This document shows positions 1 through 8,969 of a DNA stretch of 64,000 nucleotides, in pieces. Position 1 is the first letter of the stretch; every line of letters begins with the position of its first letter. A program made the translations under genes and the position numbers. Source of the stretch: an uncultured Eubacteriales bacterium (GTDB lineage Bacteria > Bacillota > Clostridia > Oscillospirales > Acutalibacteraceae); contig CAKTFN010000002.1 in the NCBI GenBank assembly GCA_934561055.1, positions 124,001-188,000 on the forward strand. The letters run 5' to 3'. Under the pieces are notes generated by a model that had not been told where the DNA came from, did not search any database, and worked only from the letters and a program-made list of their open reading frames with translations.

Positions 1-1
1 C

Positions 2-439
2 CTTCACCTCATCAACCTCGTCAGAAAGGCCGGCGGCGTCAAAAATTACGTTGAACAAAACAACGTAAAAACCGGCGTAATGAGTGCTCTCGTCAGAAAC
101 AACATTCCGTTTGTCCTCGCAGGGTCAATCCGTGACGACGGTCCGCTTCCGGACGTTATCGGAAATGTCTACGAAGCGCAGGACGCAATGAGAAAGCACA
201 CTATGGAGGCAACGACCGTGATTGCCCTTGCAACTCAGCTTCACACGATTGCAACGGGAAACATGACGCCCTCATATCAAGTTGTTGACGGTGTTGTCCG
301 TCCGGTATATTTTTATGTTGTCGATGTTTCCGAGTTTGCGGTCAACAAACTCAAGGACAGAGGCAGTCTCAGCGTCACCGGCGTTGTTACGAACGTTCAG
401 GACTTTGTTGTCAACATGAGAAGAAATCTCGTTGACTGA
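2..439 (+). CDS. Ornithine cyclodeaminase-like (TIGR00300/LOR-SDH family), C-terminal part
   Basis: The reading frame is open from base 2 with no start, so this is the 3' end of a gene that begins left of the window; 145 residues are visible. The stretch IPFVLAGSIRDDGPLPDVI, followed by MREHT-like and GNMTPSYQVVDG segments, resembles the C-terminal half of the LOR/SDH (TIGR00300) family. Members in archaea and cyanobacteria act as ornithine cyclodeaminase or form part of arginine dihydrolase enzymes, producing proline from ornithine. The next gene, 28 bases downstream on the same strand, is a YfcC-type amino-acid or dicarboxylate carrier, which fits an arginine/ornithine catabolic pair. The family assignment is from memory of conserved segments; the exact reaction is inference. 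Confidence 0.6.
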   Translation, partial: LHLINLVRKAGGVKNYVEQNNVKTGVMSALVRNNIPFVLAGSIRDDGPLPDVIGNVYEAQDAMRKHTMEATTVIALATQLHTIATGNMTPSYQVVDGVVRPVYFYVVDVSEFAVNKLKDRGSLSVTGVVTNVQDFVVNMRRNLVD

Positions 440-467
440 ACCCGGAAAAAGAGAGGAGTTTTAAAAA

Positions 468-2123
468 ATGGACGAATCGGTAAAAACAGAATCCCTTCCT
501 TCCGAAAAGAGAGAAAACAATTCCGGCCTTCAGCTCAACAAAAAATCAATCGCACTGATTCTTGTTTTGCTGACGGTTATTCTTGCTTTTGCGGGAGTTC
601 TCACTCAAGTGATGCCGAGGGGCGAATATTACACCTATCCTGAAAACACATACAAACTTTCCGACGGAACGTTCGTCACGCTTCAAACCGACAGCGAATT
701 CACCGTTGACAAAACCGAAAAAATGAGCGAAAGCGAATATCTTTCCCGCCTTGCTTCGCTCGGTCACGAGGTCAAAGCGGTTGAAAGTTTTGACGGCCTT
801 GACATTGACTCGGCCGAAAACGTCGGCAACATGATAATCGACGGAACGTATCACAAAATTGATTACAGGCTCCCGATTTGGAAAATTCCGGCGTCGCTCA
901 TTCTCGTTTTCGGTTCGGACAACGTCACAACCGGAATTGCAATCATCGTTTTCATTGTTCTCATAGGCGGAACGTTCCTCATTCTTGACGAACGCGGAAT
1001 CCTTAAATACATTATGGCGGTAATCATCAAAAAGTTTGAAAAGAAAAAGTATCTTCTTCTCTGCATAATGATTTTCGTCTGCATGTTTTTGAGTTCGACT
1101 GCGGGTATTCTCGAAGAATCGGTCACGCTCGTTCCGATTGCGGTTGCGATTTCGCTCGCTCTCGGCTGGGACTCGCTCGTCGGTCTTTCAATCAGCCTTG
1201 TTGCGATTGCGTTCGGTTTCACCGCGGCAACGTTCAACCCGTTCAACGTTGTTACGGTTCAAAAACTTGCCGGTATTCCCGTTTTCTCCGGCCTTTGGCT
1301 GAGAATCGTGATGTTCGTTCTCGTTTATGCGGTTCTTGCGACTTTTGTTGTTCTTTACGCAAAGAAAATTGAAAAGGACCCGAAAAAGAGCATAAGCTAT
1401 GAAAGCGACAAGGCTCTTCGCGAAAAATATCGCCTTGAAGACAGCGAAGCCGTTCTTGCCGACGAAAAAACGAAAAAGGCAACCCGTGCATTCGTCCTCT
1501 GCGTTTGCGCCGTAATCGTCTGCATCATTCTTGACTTCGCCTTGAGTCTTTCCGGAATGCTTTCAATGCCCGGAATGGCAATTCTTTTCACCGTCGGCGG
1601 CCTTTCCGCAGGGTACCTTTCGGGACTTCGAGGAAAGAAACTCGCAAACGGTTTCGTCAGAGGCGTCAAAACAATTGCGCCGGCAATTCCGCTGATTTTC
1701 TTCATTCTTGCAATCACTTATATTCTTGACGAAGGCATGATCGTTCACACGATTCTCAATTATGTCTATTCGCTCATCCGCGGGCTTTCGCCTTACAGCG
1801 CAATTTTGCTTCTCTTTGCGTTCGTTGTTGTTCTTGAATTTTTCATCGGTTCGGGAACGGCAAAAGCATTTCTCATCATGCCTATAGTCGCACCGCTCGC
1901 TCAGCTCGTCGGAATTTCCGGAAACAGCGTTGTTCTCACTTTCTGCATGGGCGACGGATTCACGAACCTTCTTTATCCGACGAGCGGAATCATGATCATC
2001 GCAATCGGTCTTGTCAACGTTTCATACGGAAAATGGCTGAAATTCACGTGGAAACTTTTCCTTGCGGAAGCGATTCTTGCCGTTGCAATCATGCATTTTT
2101 CGATTTTTATCGGATACGCATAA
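468..2123 (+). CDS. YfcC family transporter (putative basic amino acid antiporter / C4-dicarboxylate carrier type)
   Basis: 551 residues. The ATG at 468 has AGGAG nine bases upstream. A cytoplasmic N-terminus is followed by a first membrane helix (about residues 28-48), a roughly 90-residue extracytoplasmic insertion, then about ten further helices. The sequences GFTAATFNPFNVVTVQKLAG and GDGFTNLLYPTSGIM are typical of the YfcC/DcuC superfamily, where paired Asn/Thr-rich re-entrant loops carry substrate. Some family members exchange arginine for ornithine. Position directly behind an ornithine cyclodeaminase-like gene supports an amino-acid substrate, but this is inferred. A strong terminator follows at 2181. 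Confidence 0.8.
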   Translation: MDESVKTESLPSEKRENNSGLQLNKKSIALILVLLTVILAFAGVLTQVMPRGEYYTYPENTYKLSDGTFVTLQTDSEFTVDKTEKMSESEYLSRLASLGHEVKAVESFDGLDIDSAENVGNMIIDGTYHKIDYRLPIWKIPASLILVFGSDNVTTGIAIIVFIVLIGGTFLILDERGILKYIMAVIIKKFEKKKYLLLCIMIFVCMFLSSTAGILEESVTLVPIAVAISLALGWDSLVGLSISLVAIAFGFTAATFNPFNVVTVQKLAGIPVFSGLWLRIVMFVLVYAVLATFVVLYAKKIEKDPKKSISYESDKALREKYRLEDSEAVLADEKTKKATRAFVLCVCAVIVCIILDFALSLSGMLSMPGMAILFTVGGLSAGYLSGLRGKKLANGFVRGVKTIAPAIPLIFFILAITYILDEGMIVHTILNYVYSLIRGLSPYSAILLLFAFVVVLEFFIGSGTAKAFLIMPIVAPLAQLVGISGNSVVLTFCMGDGFTNLLYPTSGIMIIAIGLVNVSYGKWLKFTWKLFLAEAILAVAIMHFSIFIGYA

Positions 2124-2151
2124 TAAATCTTCAACATTTTTCACAAAAATA

Positions 2152-2180
2152 TTGACGTGAGAAATAAAATACTGTAAACT
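2152..2180 (+). promoter_or_regulatory. Putative sigma-A promoter for the GPH transporter
   Basis: TTGACG (2152-2157), 17-bp spacer, TAAACT (2175-2180). The predicted start near 2187 lies inside the left arm of the upstream gene's terminator hairpin, so a new transcript would carry only part of that stem. Confidence 0.45.
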
Positions 2181-2215
2181 ATAACCGAAAGCACTGCGCT
2201 TTCGGTTATTTTTTT
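2181..2215 (+). terminator. Rho-independent terminator after the YfcC gene
   Basis: Inverted repeat ATAACCGAAAGC / GCTTTCGGTTAT with a five-base loop and a following T-run. Confidence 0.85.
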
Positions 2216-2252
2216 CTGCTTTTTTCAAAGCTTTATGAAAGGACTGGTTCTG

Positions 2253-3752
2253 ATGGAAAAAACGGCAGCCCGAAACCCGGTGCGATATGTCGGAATCAAA
2301 GAAAATTTGATTTACGGTCTTGCAAACTCCGGCCAGGTTTTCAGTTACAATATGTTCGCCGGAACATATCTTTCAATCTTTTTTGTAAAAGTTTTCGGAA
2401 TACCGAGCGAAGCCGTTGCTACAATGGTTTTCGTTCTCGGAATTTGGGACACGGTCAATGACCCGCTCATGGGTGCAATCATTGACAAAACAAGAACCCG
2501 ATACGGAAAACTGAGGCCGTATCTCCTTTTTGTTCCGATTCCGCTTTCAATCGCAACTGTTCTTTTTTGGGGCGGACCGCTTCTTTTGCAAAACACAAAG
2601 GAACTGACCGTAAAAATTATTTATATGTATGCGTCATACCTGATCTGGGAGTTTTTCTATACGCTCGGCGACGTTCCCTTCTGGAGCATGAGCGCCGCAA
2701 TCAGCCCGACGCCCTCCGACAGAGCAAGGGCAATTGCAAGCGCAAGAATCATCAGCAGTATTCTCGGAGGAATTTCAACCGCCGTAATGCTTCCGGTTCT
2801 CATGGATTTGAGCAACAACGGAAAGATTTCAATGAATCTCAAAGAGGTTTTTGCCCTTTGCGGTCTCATTTCGGGAATTGTTCTTCTTGCCCTTTTTTCG
2901 CTCGCCGGACTTTTCGTCAAGGAAAGGGTTGTTCAGGAAGTCGAGCAGGTGAAGTTCATCGACTGCTTCAGATATATGTTCAAAAACAAGCCCCTTTTCA
3001 TGATTATTCTCAGCAGCGTTCTTTCGACTTTCTCCGGAATCGGCGGAATTTTCAGCGGATATTTCTTCGTTGAGGTTCTTCAGGCAATGAGCTGGAACAC
3101 GGTCATTTCGCTCCTCGGCGGAATCGGCGCCGTCATCGGATATGTCACCATTGCCTTTGCAAGAAAGCGGCTCGGAAATTTGAAAATCATGATTTACAAC
3201 ACGGTTGTTTCTTCGATAACCGGCGTGATTGCTTTCCTCATTGCGTATAAAAACTACGAAACGTGGTATGTTGTCATTCCGATCCTCACGGGAAGGAACA
3301 TTGTTTCAAACATTTTTTCAACATACAATTCCGTCGCTTCAACCGAGGTTATTGCCGACTGCGTTGACTATATGGAATGGAAAACCGGTGTCAGAAACGA
3401 AGGAATGGCTTTTTCAACGCTCACCTTCCTCGGAAAACTTTCAAGCCGTGCTTCAACGGCAATCGCAACGGCGCTTTTGCCGGTAATCGGTTATATTGTC
3501 AAAGAATACACCGATGCCGACGGACTGATTCAAAGCACCGCAACCTGCACCGAAGCTTTCGGAAAACCGACTCAATTTTGGCTTTGGGCGTTCAGCACGA
3601 TTATTCCCGGCGTTCTCGGACTTATTTCGATTATTCCGCTTTTCTTTTACGAGCTCCACGGAAAAAAGCTTGAACAAATCAGAAGCGAGCTTTCCGAAAA
3701 ACGTCATGAAATGGCTCAAAAGATGAACGAAGGAGGAACGGAAAATGGATAA
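2253..3752 (+). CDS. GPH family (glycoside-pentoside-hexuronide) cation symporter, MFS fold
   Basis: 499 residues. I chose the ATG at 2253 because AAAGGA lies nine bases upstream; an in-frame ATG at 2235 has no such site. About twelve membrane helices are visible. The segment around IWDTVNDPLMGAIIDKTRTR (residues 70-90) is the family signature in the loop after helix 2, with the acidic residues that bind the coupling cation. GPH proteins import sugars, glycosides or uronic acids with Na+ or H+. The substrate cannot be read from sequence and no glycosidase is adjacent. The stop overlaps the next gene by eight bases. Confidence 0.8.
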   Translation: MEKTAARNPVRYVGIKENLIYGLANSGQVFSYNMFAGTYLSIFFVKVFGIPSEAVATMVFVLGIWDTVNDPLMGAIIDKTRTRYGKLRPYLLFVPIPLSIATVLFWGGPLLLQNTKELTVKIIYMYASYLIWEFFYTLGDVPFWSMSAAISPTPSDRARAIASARIISSILGGISTAVMLPVLMDLSNNGKISMNLKEVFALCGLISGIVLLALFSLAGLFVKERVVQEVEQVKFIDCFRYMFKNKPLFMIILSSVLSTFSGIGGIFSGYFFVEVLQAMSWNTVISLLGGIGAVIGYVTIAFARKRLGNLKIMIYNTVVSSITGVIAFLIAYKNYETWYVVIPILTGRNIVSNIFSTYNSVASTEVIADCVDYMEWKTGVRNEGMAFSTLTFLGKLSSRASTAIATALLPVIGYIVKEYTDADGLIQSTATCTEAFGKPTQFWLWAFSTIIPGVLGLISIIPLFFYELHGKKLEQIRSELSEKRHEMAQKMNEGGTENG

Positions 3753-4026
3753 CAAATGTCCGAAATGCAAAGAAAAACTTTCGGTTTTCTATATGAAACA
3801 GAACTGCCCGAAGTGCGGCGCAAACCTCCTTTACTACGGAATTGAAGACCGCCTCAAAGAGGATGCGGAAAAAGCGAAAGAGGAAGTTGAAACTTTCTGG
3901 CGAATTATCAGAAAAATCGACAGGGCTAATCTTGTTGAAAAGTATTACAAAAAGCGCGGCGAACCGTTTCCTTGGGACGACGGGACAAAAGAAACCGAAG
4001 AAGACGAAGAAACCGAAAAGATTTAA
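3745..4026 (+). CDS. Small zinc-ribbon protein of unknown function
   Basis: 93 residues. The N-terminus has two CPKC knuckles 18 residues apart (positions 5-8 and 23-26), a zinc-ribbon arrangement. The remainder is charged and helical and ends in an acidic E/D/T-rich tail. The start overlaps the stop of the transporter gene by eight bases, with AAGGAGG just upstream, so the two are translationally coupled. I recognise no family with a known role; an accessory or regulatory part for the transporter is only a guess. Confidence 0.7.
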   Translation: MDNKCPKCKEKLSVFYMKQNCPKCGANLLYYGIEDRLKEDAEKAKEEVETFWRIIRKIDRANLVEKYYKKRGEPFPWDDGTKETEEDEETEKI

Positions 4027-4124
4027 ACCTTTTTTGAGCAACGGCTCAAAACCCCCGGAGCCGAAAGCCGCTTTTCGGTTTGACGAAAAGAAAAGCTTCG
4101 TCATCTTCTTTGCCGAAAATATAC

Positions 4125-4165
4125 AAAAGCTCCTCACGGAAAGATTTTTTCCGTGAGGAGCTTTT
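4125..4165. terminator. Bidirectional terminator between convergent transporter genes
   Basis: 16-bp inverted repeat AAAAGCTCCTCACGGA / TCCGTGAGGAGCTTTT with a short loop. Each arm ends in a T-run in its own direction, so it can serve both the zinc-ribbon operon and the converging symporter gene. Confidence 0.85.
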
Positions 4166-4168
4166 AGG

Positions 4169-6139
4169 TTATCCGTCATTTCGGACTTCAAAAATTTCGT
4201 TCCAATTTTCGTAATACATTTTCTGCTTGAGAAGGGCTCTCGCTTTGATATAATCATATGCTTTCTTATGGAAAACGTCGAGCTCTTTTTGCGCTTTGTG
4301 AAGTGCGTCCGCCTTTTTGCGGCGTTCCTCCTTTGTTGTTTCCGGCATTGCGTTTGCCATGTTATATTTTTCAAGCGACGGCTCACTGATTGAATAAAGT
4401 TCTTCAACCGAATGGCTCAAAAGTTCCTCCGCTTTCAAAACCGCTTTTTTCATTTCCTCTTTTTCAAAACGGTTCTTTTCTTCGGCAACAAGAGCGAGTG
4501 CTTTGATTTTTCGCCTGAGCATTGCTTTTTCTTTTCTTTTGAGCGAAGGAGAGGAAAGCTTTTCTTTGCATTCCTCAAGTTCTTTTTCCGCTCTTCGGAA
4601 AATTTCAACCGCTTCGTCAAGCTGACCTTCGGAAAAATCTCCGTTTGCAAAATCTTCAAGCGCCGCACGGATTTTCAAAACATCAATGTGAGCGTCGTGA
4701 TCCTCCTCGGTGAGGGTATACATTGAAATGAACGGAATGAGCGAAAGAGCGTAGCCGACAATCGCAAAAATAATCATACCCCTCGAAATCGGTTCACGGA
4801 AACTTTGACTGTAAAGATCGTTATAGTTTGAAACAAGGCCGTAATGATTTTGAATCAAAACCGTGTTGACAAAATAAGTCGTTGCCATCGTTATGAACGT
4901 TCCGATGAACGAAACAACCTGACCGAGAAGGCCTTCAAGCCTGTCACCGGTTTTGTACTGCTGATAATCAAGAACATCCGCATTGATTGCGCCGTCGCTG
5001 ATGAGCGGAAAAGTTGTGAAAAAGCCGCGAAGGAAAGTGAACGCAAACAACACCCAGATATTGCGAAGCGAAAGAAGCATTCCTGTCATTGCAAGAATCG
5101 AACCGACCGTATACATTATTACAAAGTTTTTCTTTCCGAGCTTTCTGATGAGAATCGGTGCAATAAGCATTGCCGGTGTTGCCGCCGCACCGAGGATTGT
5201 CACAAGCGTTCCGTTGAGCGCTCCCTGCTGTGCGGTTGAAAGGCCAAGCATATCTTTTATTCCATAGTAAAAATACCAAGTGGTAATATTTCCGATTCCG
5301 CACTGGAAGAAAACCAACCACGCCTGGAAAGAGCGTGCCCACTGATACTTGTTTTTCATTCCGGAAACAATACCTTTAACGAACGGAACCTTCGGAACGT
5401 AATCTTTTGAAACGATAATTCGCTCCTTTGTTCCGCTGTAAGAAAGCAACCCTATGATTGCACCGACAATTCCGAAAATCGGCATTATTATACGATAAGG
5501 CGCAATCGTGTCAAGTCCGCCGAAGAATCCGCCGATGAGCGGAAATGCAAAGCCCGTGATTGACGGCGCAAGGGAATAAATGAACGTTGAAACAGTGATT
5601 ACGTCTGCCCTTTCGGTTGAGTTCGGACTCATAACCTGAACAAGAGTCGTATACGCCTGTTCATAAAGCGGATAGAAAAGCTGAAGAAGAATATAAATTG
5701 TGAAAAGCGAGTAAAGCTTTGCGTTGTATGTCATTGTTTCCCACGGCAAAAGAGCAAAAACCGTGCAGAGAATTGCGGAAGGAATTCCGGTATACAAAAG
5801 GTACGGTCTGAACTTTCCTTTTGAACTTCTCGTGTTGTCAATCAACATTCCTCTGACAGGAACGATAATAAGATTCAAAACCGTTGCGATAAGGTTGAGC
5901 GTTGTGAGATCGCCAACCTCAAGTCCGAGCGCCGAGCCCGCAAGAAGACTCGTTCCCGAAAGCGAAATCTGCCAACAAAGGGAAATCAAAAGCTTTACGC
6001 CGATTCCGCCGACGCTGTATGCCGCAATTTCTTTGAACGGAATATATCTTCCTTCGGGCGGCGTTTTCCAATTTGATTTGAGCGACAAAACAAAGCCGCC
6101 GACTTTTTGTGAAATTCCGCCTTTTTCTTTTTCTTTCAT
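4169..6139 (-). CDS. GPH-type sugar symporter with long charged C-terminal extension
   Basis: 656 residues, start ATG at 6139 with GGAG upstream. The first 480 or so residues form a twelve-helix MFS/GPH transporter; VPVRGMLIDNTRSSKGKFRP corresponds to the family signature loop. Beyond the last helix (around TLTEEDHDAHIDVLK) about 170 residues of Glu/Lys-rich helix follow, giving a protein well over the usual 450-500. Other GPH proteins with extensions carry a PTS IIA-like regulatory domain, but no IIA-like histidine motif is evident here; this tail looks like coiled coil. It converges on the neighbouring GPH gene. Substrate unknown. Confidence 0.75.
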   Translation of the reverse strand: MKEKEKGGISQKVGGFVLSLKSNWKTPPEGRYIPFKEIAAYSVGGIGVKLLISLCWQISLSGTSLLAGSALGLEVGDLTTLNLIATVLNLIIVPVRGMLIDNTRSSKGKFRPYLLYTGIPSAILCTVFALLPWETMTYNAKLYSLFTIYILLQLFYPLYEQAYTTLVQVMSPNSTERADVITVSTFIYSLAPSITGFAFPLIGGFFGGLDTIAPYRIIMPIFGIVGAIIGLLSYSGTKERIIVSKDYVPKVPFVKGIVSGMKNKYQWARSFQAWLVFFQCGIGNITTWYFYYGIKDMLGLSTAQQGALNGTLVTILGAAATPAMLIAPILIRKLGKKNFVIMYTVGSILAMTGMLLSLRNIWVLFAFTFLRGFFTTFPLISDGAINADVLDYQQYKTGDRLEGLLGQVVSFIGTFITMATTYFVNTVLIQNHYGLVSNYNDLYSQSFREPISRGMIIFAIVGYALSLIPFISMYTLTEEDHDAHIDVLKIRAALEDFANGDFSEGQLDEAVEIFRRAEKELEECKEKLSSPSLKRKEKAMLRRKIKALALVAEEKNRFEKEEMKKAVLKAEELLSHSVEELYSISEPSLEKYNMANAMPETTKEERRKKADALHKAQKELDVFHKKAYDYIKARALLKQKMYYENWNEIFEVRNDG

Positions 6140-6515
6140 TCGTTATTCTCCTTTTGAATGTCGTATTTTATATGGCAAAAAATTTTGTTTTTTGTTTTTC
6201 GACGTAAAAAAACAAAAAAATCCGTTTTTTTGCCGTTTTCGTTGCGAATGCCTTTTTTGATTTTATCATAAATTCAAGGCATTTACAACCAAAAAAGTTA
6301 AAGAATTGTAATCTTTTTGTACGGTTTTGACCAATAAAAATAAATCAGCGGGTAATCGATAACAGGTATATCTATACATGCATTACCCATATGAAAAACT
6401 TGCAATTCCCAAACGGAGCTTTGTCTGCTAAAATAAGTCCGACGAAAGGTCAAAAGGAAGTAACCTTTTTGGGTTGCAGAAACAAAAAGTCAATTCTTTA
6501 AGGAGGATTTTTATT
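6140..6515. other. Divergent intergenic region upstream of the alcohol dehydrogenase
   Basis: 376 bases, A/T-rich, no gene. It contains an inverted repeat GGGTAAT (6350-6356) / ATTACCC (6382-6388) enclosing a second small palindrome GTATATCTATAC (6366-6377). It also contains a candidate extended -10 TGCTAAAAT (6426-6434) and the strong AGGAGG site of the downstream gene. I found no convincing Rex operator. Confidence 0.5.
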
Positions 6516-7733
6516 ATGGCACGTTTTACATTACCTCGTGATCTCTATCATGGAAAGGGTGCTCTTGAAGCCCTCAAATCATTTGAAGGAAAGAAAGCAA
6601 TGATTTGCGTCGGCGGCGGCTCAATGAAGCGTTTCGGTTTCCTTGACAAGGCTGTTGACTATCTTAAGGAAGCAGGCATGGAAGTTCAGATTTTTGACGG
6701 AATCGAATCCGATCCCTCGGTTGAAACCGTTATGAGAGGCGCAGACGCAATGCTCAAGTTTGAACCGGACTGGATCATCGCAATGGGCGGCGGTTCACCG
6801 ATCGACGCAGCTAAGGCAATGTGGATCAAATATGAATATCCCGAAGTTACTTTTGAAGATATGTGCAAAGTTTTCGGCCTTCCGAAGCTTCGCAAAAAAG
6901 CTCACTTCTGCGCAATTTCATCAACATCGGGAACCGCAACCGAAGTTACCGCATTCTCGATCATTACCGATTACAACAAGGGAATCAAATATCCGATTGC
7001 CGACTTTGAAATCACTCCGGACGTTGCAATCGTTGACCCCGATCTTGCCGAAACAATGCCGAAAAAGCTTGTTGCTCACACCGGTATGGACGCAATGACC
7101 CATTCAATCGAAGCTTACGTTTCAACCGCAAACTGCGATTACACCGATCCTCTTGCTCTTTACTCAATCAAGATGATTCAGAACGATCTTATTGATTCTT
7201 ACAACGGCGACATGGCAAAGCGCGACAGCATGCACAACGCTCAGTGCCTTGCAGGTATGGCCTTCTCGAACGCTCTTCTCGGAATCGTTCACTCAATGGC
7301 TCACAAGACCGGCGCAGCATTCGCAGATTACGGCGCACACATCATCCACGGTGCGGCAAACGCAATGTACCTTCCGAAAGTTATCGCTTTCAACGCAAAG
7401 GATCCCGTTGCGGCTGAACGCTATGCAAAGATTGCCGATTATATGAACCTCGGCGGCGAAACAACCGAAGAAAAAATCAAGAACCTCATCGCCGAACTTC
7501 GTCACATGAACGACGAACTCAACATTCCGCACTGCATCAGACATTACGGTGCAGACAGCTATCCCACCGAAGAAGGCTTCGTTCCGGAAAACGTTTTCCT
7601 TGAAAGACTTCATGACATTGCAGTCAACGCAATCGGCGATGCCTGCACAGGTTCAAACCCGCGTCAGCCGAGCGTTGACGAGATGGAAAAACTTCTCAAG
7701 TGCTGCTATTACGACACTGAAGTTGATTTCTGA
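6516..7733 (+). CDS. Iron-containing (class III) alcohol dehydrogenase
   Basis: 405 residues. The ATG at 6516 is preceded by AGGAGG at the right distance; an upstream in-frame start at 6474 lacks a site. The N-terminal half is a nucleotide-binding domain with MGGGSPIDAAKAMW. The C-terminal half carries the family metal site: Asp/His in DAMTHSIEAY, GIVHSMAHKTG and DYGAHIIHGAANA. The enzyme interconverts an alcohol and an aldehyde with NAD(P)H, typically reducing acetaldehyde or butyraldehyde in clostridia. Genes downstream handle NADH, NADPH and ferredoxin, consistent with reductant disposal during fermentation. The exact substrate is not determinable. Confidence 0.9.
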   Translation: MARFTLPRDLYHGKGALEALKSFEGKKAMICVGGGSMKRFGFLDKAVDYLKEAGMEVQIFDGIESDPSVETVMRGADAMLKFEPDWIIAMGGGSPIDAAKAMWIKYEYPEVTFEDMCKVFGLPKLRKKAHFCAISSTSGTATEVTAFSIITDYNKGIKYPIADFEITPDVAIVDPDLAETMPKKLVAHTGMDAMTHSIEAYVSTANCDYTDPLALYSIKMIQNDLIDSYNGDMAKRDSMHNAQCLAGMAFSNALLGIVHSMAHKTGAAFADYGAHIIHGAANAMYLPKVIAFNAKDPVAAERYAKIADYMNLGGETTEEKIKNLIAELRHMNDELNIPHCIRHYGADSYPTEEGFVPENVFLERLHDIAVNAIGDACTGSNPRQPSVDEMEKLLKCCYYDTEVDF

Positions 7734-8108
7734 TAACCGAAAGGTTTTATCCTCTTTAAAAGCTTTTGAACTCCGGGTCTTAAAAAGTTTTTCTCTTGAC
7801 TTCTCCGTTAATTTGCTCAACCGAATCTCCTCGTTTTAAGACCTTTCCCCGAAAAAAGTCCGAACCCTGCTCGAACAAAGACTTTCGTCTTTGAGGGCTC
7901 GGACGGCAAAAGCTTTTGGAATTCCTTATATTATTGCCGGCGCATATGCGCTAGTATACTGCTGCCGGAATTTCCGGCAGCAGTATTTTATCACCGAAAA
8001 TTCCGCTTTCTCCGGAAGAAAGCTTTCCTTTTTTCCGCCCGAAGCTTGATATATAAAGACAAAAAGTTTAAAATCAATGGCTATTTAAAGATAAAGGAGA
8101 CTTGCCGC
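7734..8108 (+). other. Intergenic region with two strong stem-loops
   Basis: 375 bases, no gene. It holds a long bulged hairpin at 7858-7904 (GTCCGA...TCGGAC outer stem, CAAAGAC/GTCTTTG inner stem), a 12-bp palindrome GCGCATATGCGC (7941-7952), and a terminator at 7957-7990. The region ends with AAAGGAGA before the nfnA start. Confidence 0.6.
7957..7990 (+). terminator. Rho-independent terminator after the alcohol dehydrogenase
   Basis: ATACTGCTGCCGGA / TCCGGCAGCAGTAT, 14-bp perfect stem with a four-base loop, then TTTTAT. It separates the adh transcript from the nfn-hyd genes. Confidence 0.85.
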
Positions 8109-8957
8109 ATGTACAAAATTGTAAGAAAGAAAAAGCTGACCGCTGCCGTTACTCAAATGGAAATCGAAGCGCCGCTCGTTGCGAAAAAAGCGCTTCCCGG
8201 CCAGTTTATCATTCTTCGCGTTGACGAAAACGGAGAAAGAATTCCTCTCACCGTTGCCGGATACAACAGAGAAGAGGGAACCGTAAAAATCATCTTTCAG
8301 GTTGTCGGCTCAACAACTGAAATGCTCGACGAAAAGAAAGAGGGCGAATATCTTCAGGATTTCGTCGGTCCTCTCGGCGTTGCGACAAACATTAAAGGTC
8401 TCAAAAAAGTTTGCGTAATCGGCGGCGGCGTCGGTTGTGCAATCGCTCTTCCGATTGCCGAAGAACTTTCGGCCGCAGGCGCCGATGTGACAAGCGTCAT
8501 CGGTTTCAGAAACCGGGAAAACGTTATTCTTGAAAACGAATTCGTAAAATGCTCAAACAAGCTCGTTCTCATGACGGACGACGGTTCTTACGGAAGACAC
8601 GGAAACGTTACCGTACCTCTCAAAGAGATGCTTGAAAAAGGCGAAAAATTCGACGAAATTATCACAATCGGACCGCTCATCATGATGAAGTTCGTTGTTG
8701 CCGCGACAAAACCGTTCGGCGTTCCCGTGACGGTTTCAATGAACCCGATTATGATTGACGGAACGGGAATGTGCGGCGGCTGCCGTCTCACTCTTGTTCG
8801 GGACGGAAAGCGCGTCACAAAATTTGCGTGCGTTGACGGTCCGGACTTCAACGGTTATGAAGTTGATTTTGACGAAGCAATGGCAAGAAGCAGGTCTTAC
8901 AGAGGCTTTGAAGAAAAAGAACGTGAAAAAACCTGCAACCTTTTCAAGGCTCAGTAA
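8109..8957 (+). CDS. nfnA: NADH-dependent ferredoxin:NADP+ oxidoreductase, subunit A
   Basis: 282 residues; ATG at 8109 chosen for AAAGGAGA upstream. FAD-binding part with PGQFIILRV (about residues 35-43) and a nucleotide-binding Rossmann segment VIGGGVGCAIALPIAEEL. A C-terminal [2Fe-2S] site is made by CGGC (about 222-225) and a Cys in KFACVDGPDF. This is the small subunit of NfnAB, also annotated as sulfide dehydrogenase or ferredoxin-NADP reductase alpha. NfnAB bifurcates electrons, coupling NADPH oxidation to NAD+ and ferredoxin reduction, or the reverse. The partner nfnB starts 12 bases after the stop. It is cytoplasmic and links the NADPH, NADH and ferredoxin pools used by the hydrogenase downstream. 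Confidence 0.92.
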   Translation: MYKIVRKKKLTAAVTQMEIEAPLVAKKALPGQFIILRVDENGERIPLTVAGYNREEGTVKIIFQVVGSTTEMLDEKKEGEYLQDFVGPLGVATNIKGLKKVCVIGGGVGCAIALPIAEELSAAGADVTSVIGFRNRENVILENEFVKCSNKLVLMTDDGSYGRHGNVTVPLKEMLEKGEKFDEIITIGPLIMMKFVVAATKPFGVPVTVSMNPIMIDGTGMCGGCRLTLVRDGKRVTKFACVDGPDFNGYEVDFDEAMARSRSYRGFEEKEREKTCNLFKAQ

Positions 8958-8969
8958 GGAGGAATTACA

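Noticed and set aside
6140..8108. Rex operator upstream of adh or nfnA
   Set aside because: I looked for TTGTTAA-N4-TTAACAA and found only isolated GTTAA half-sites.
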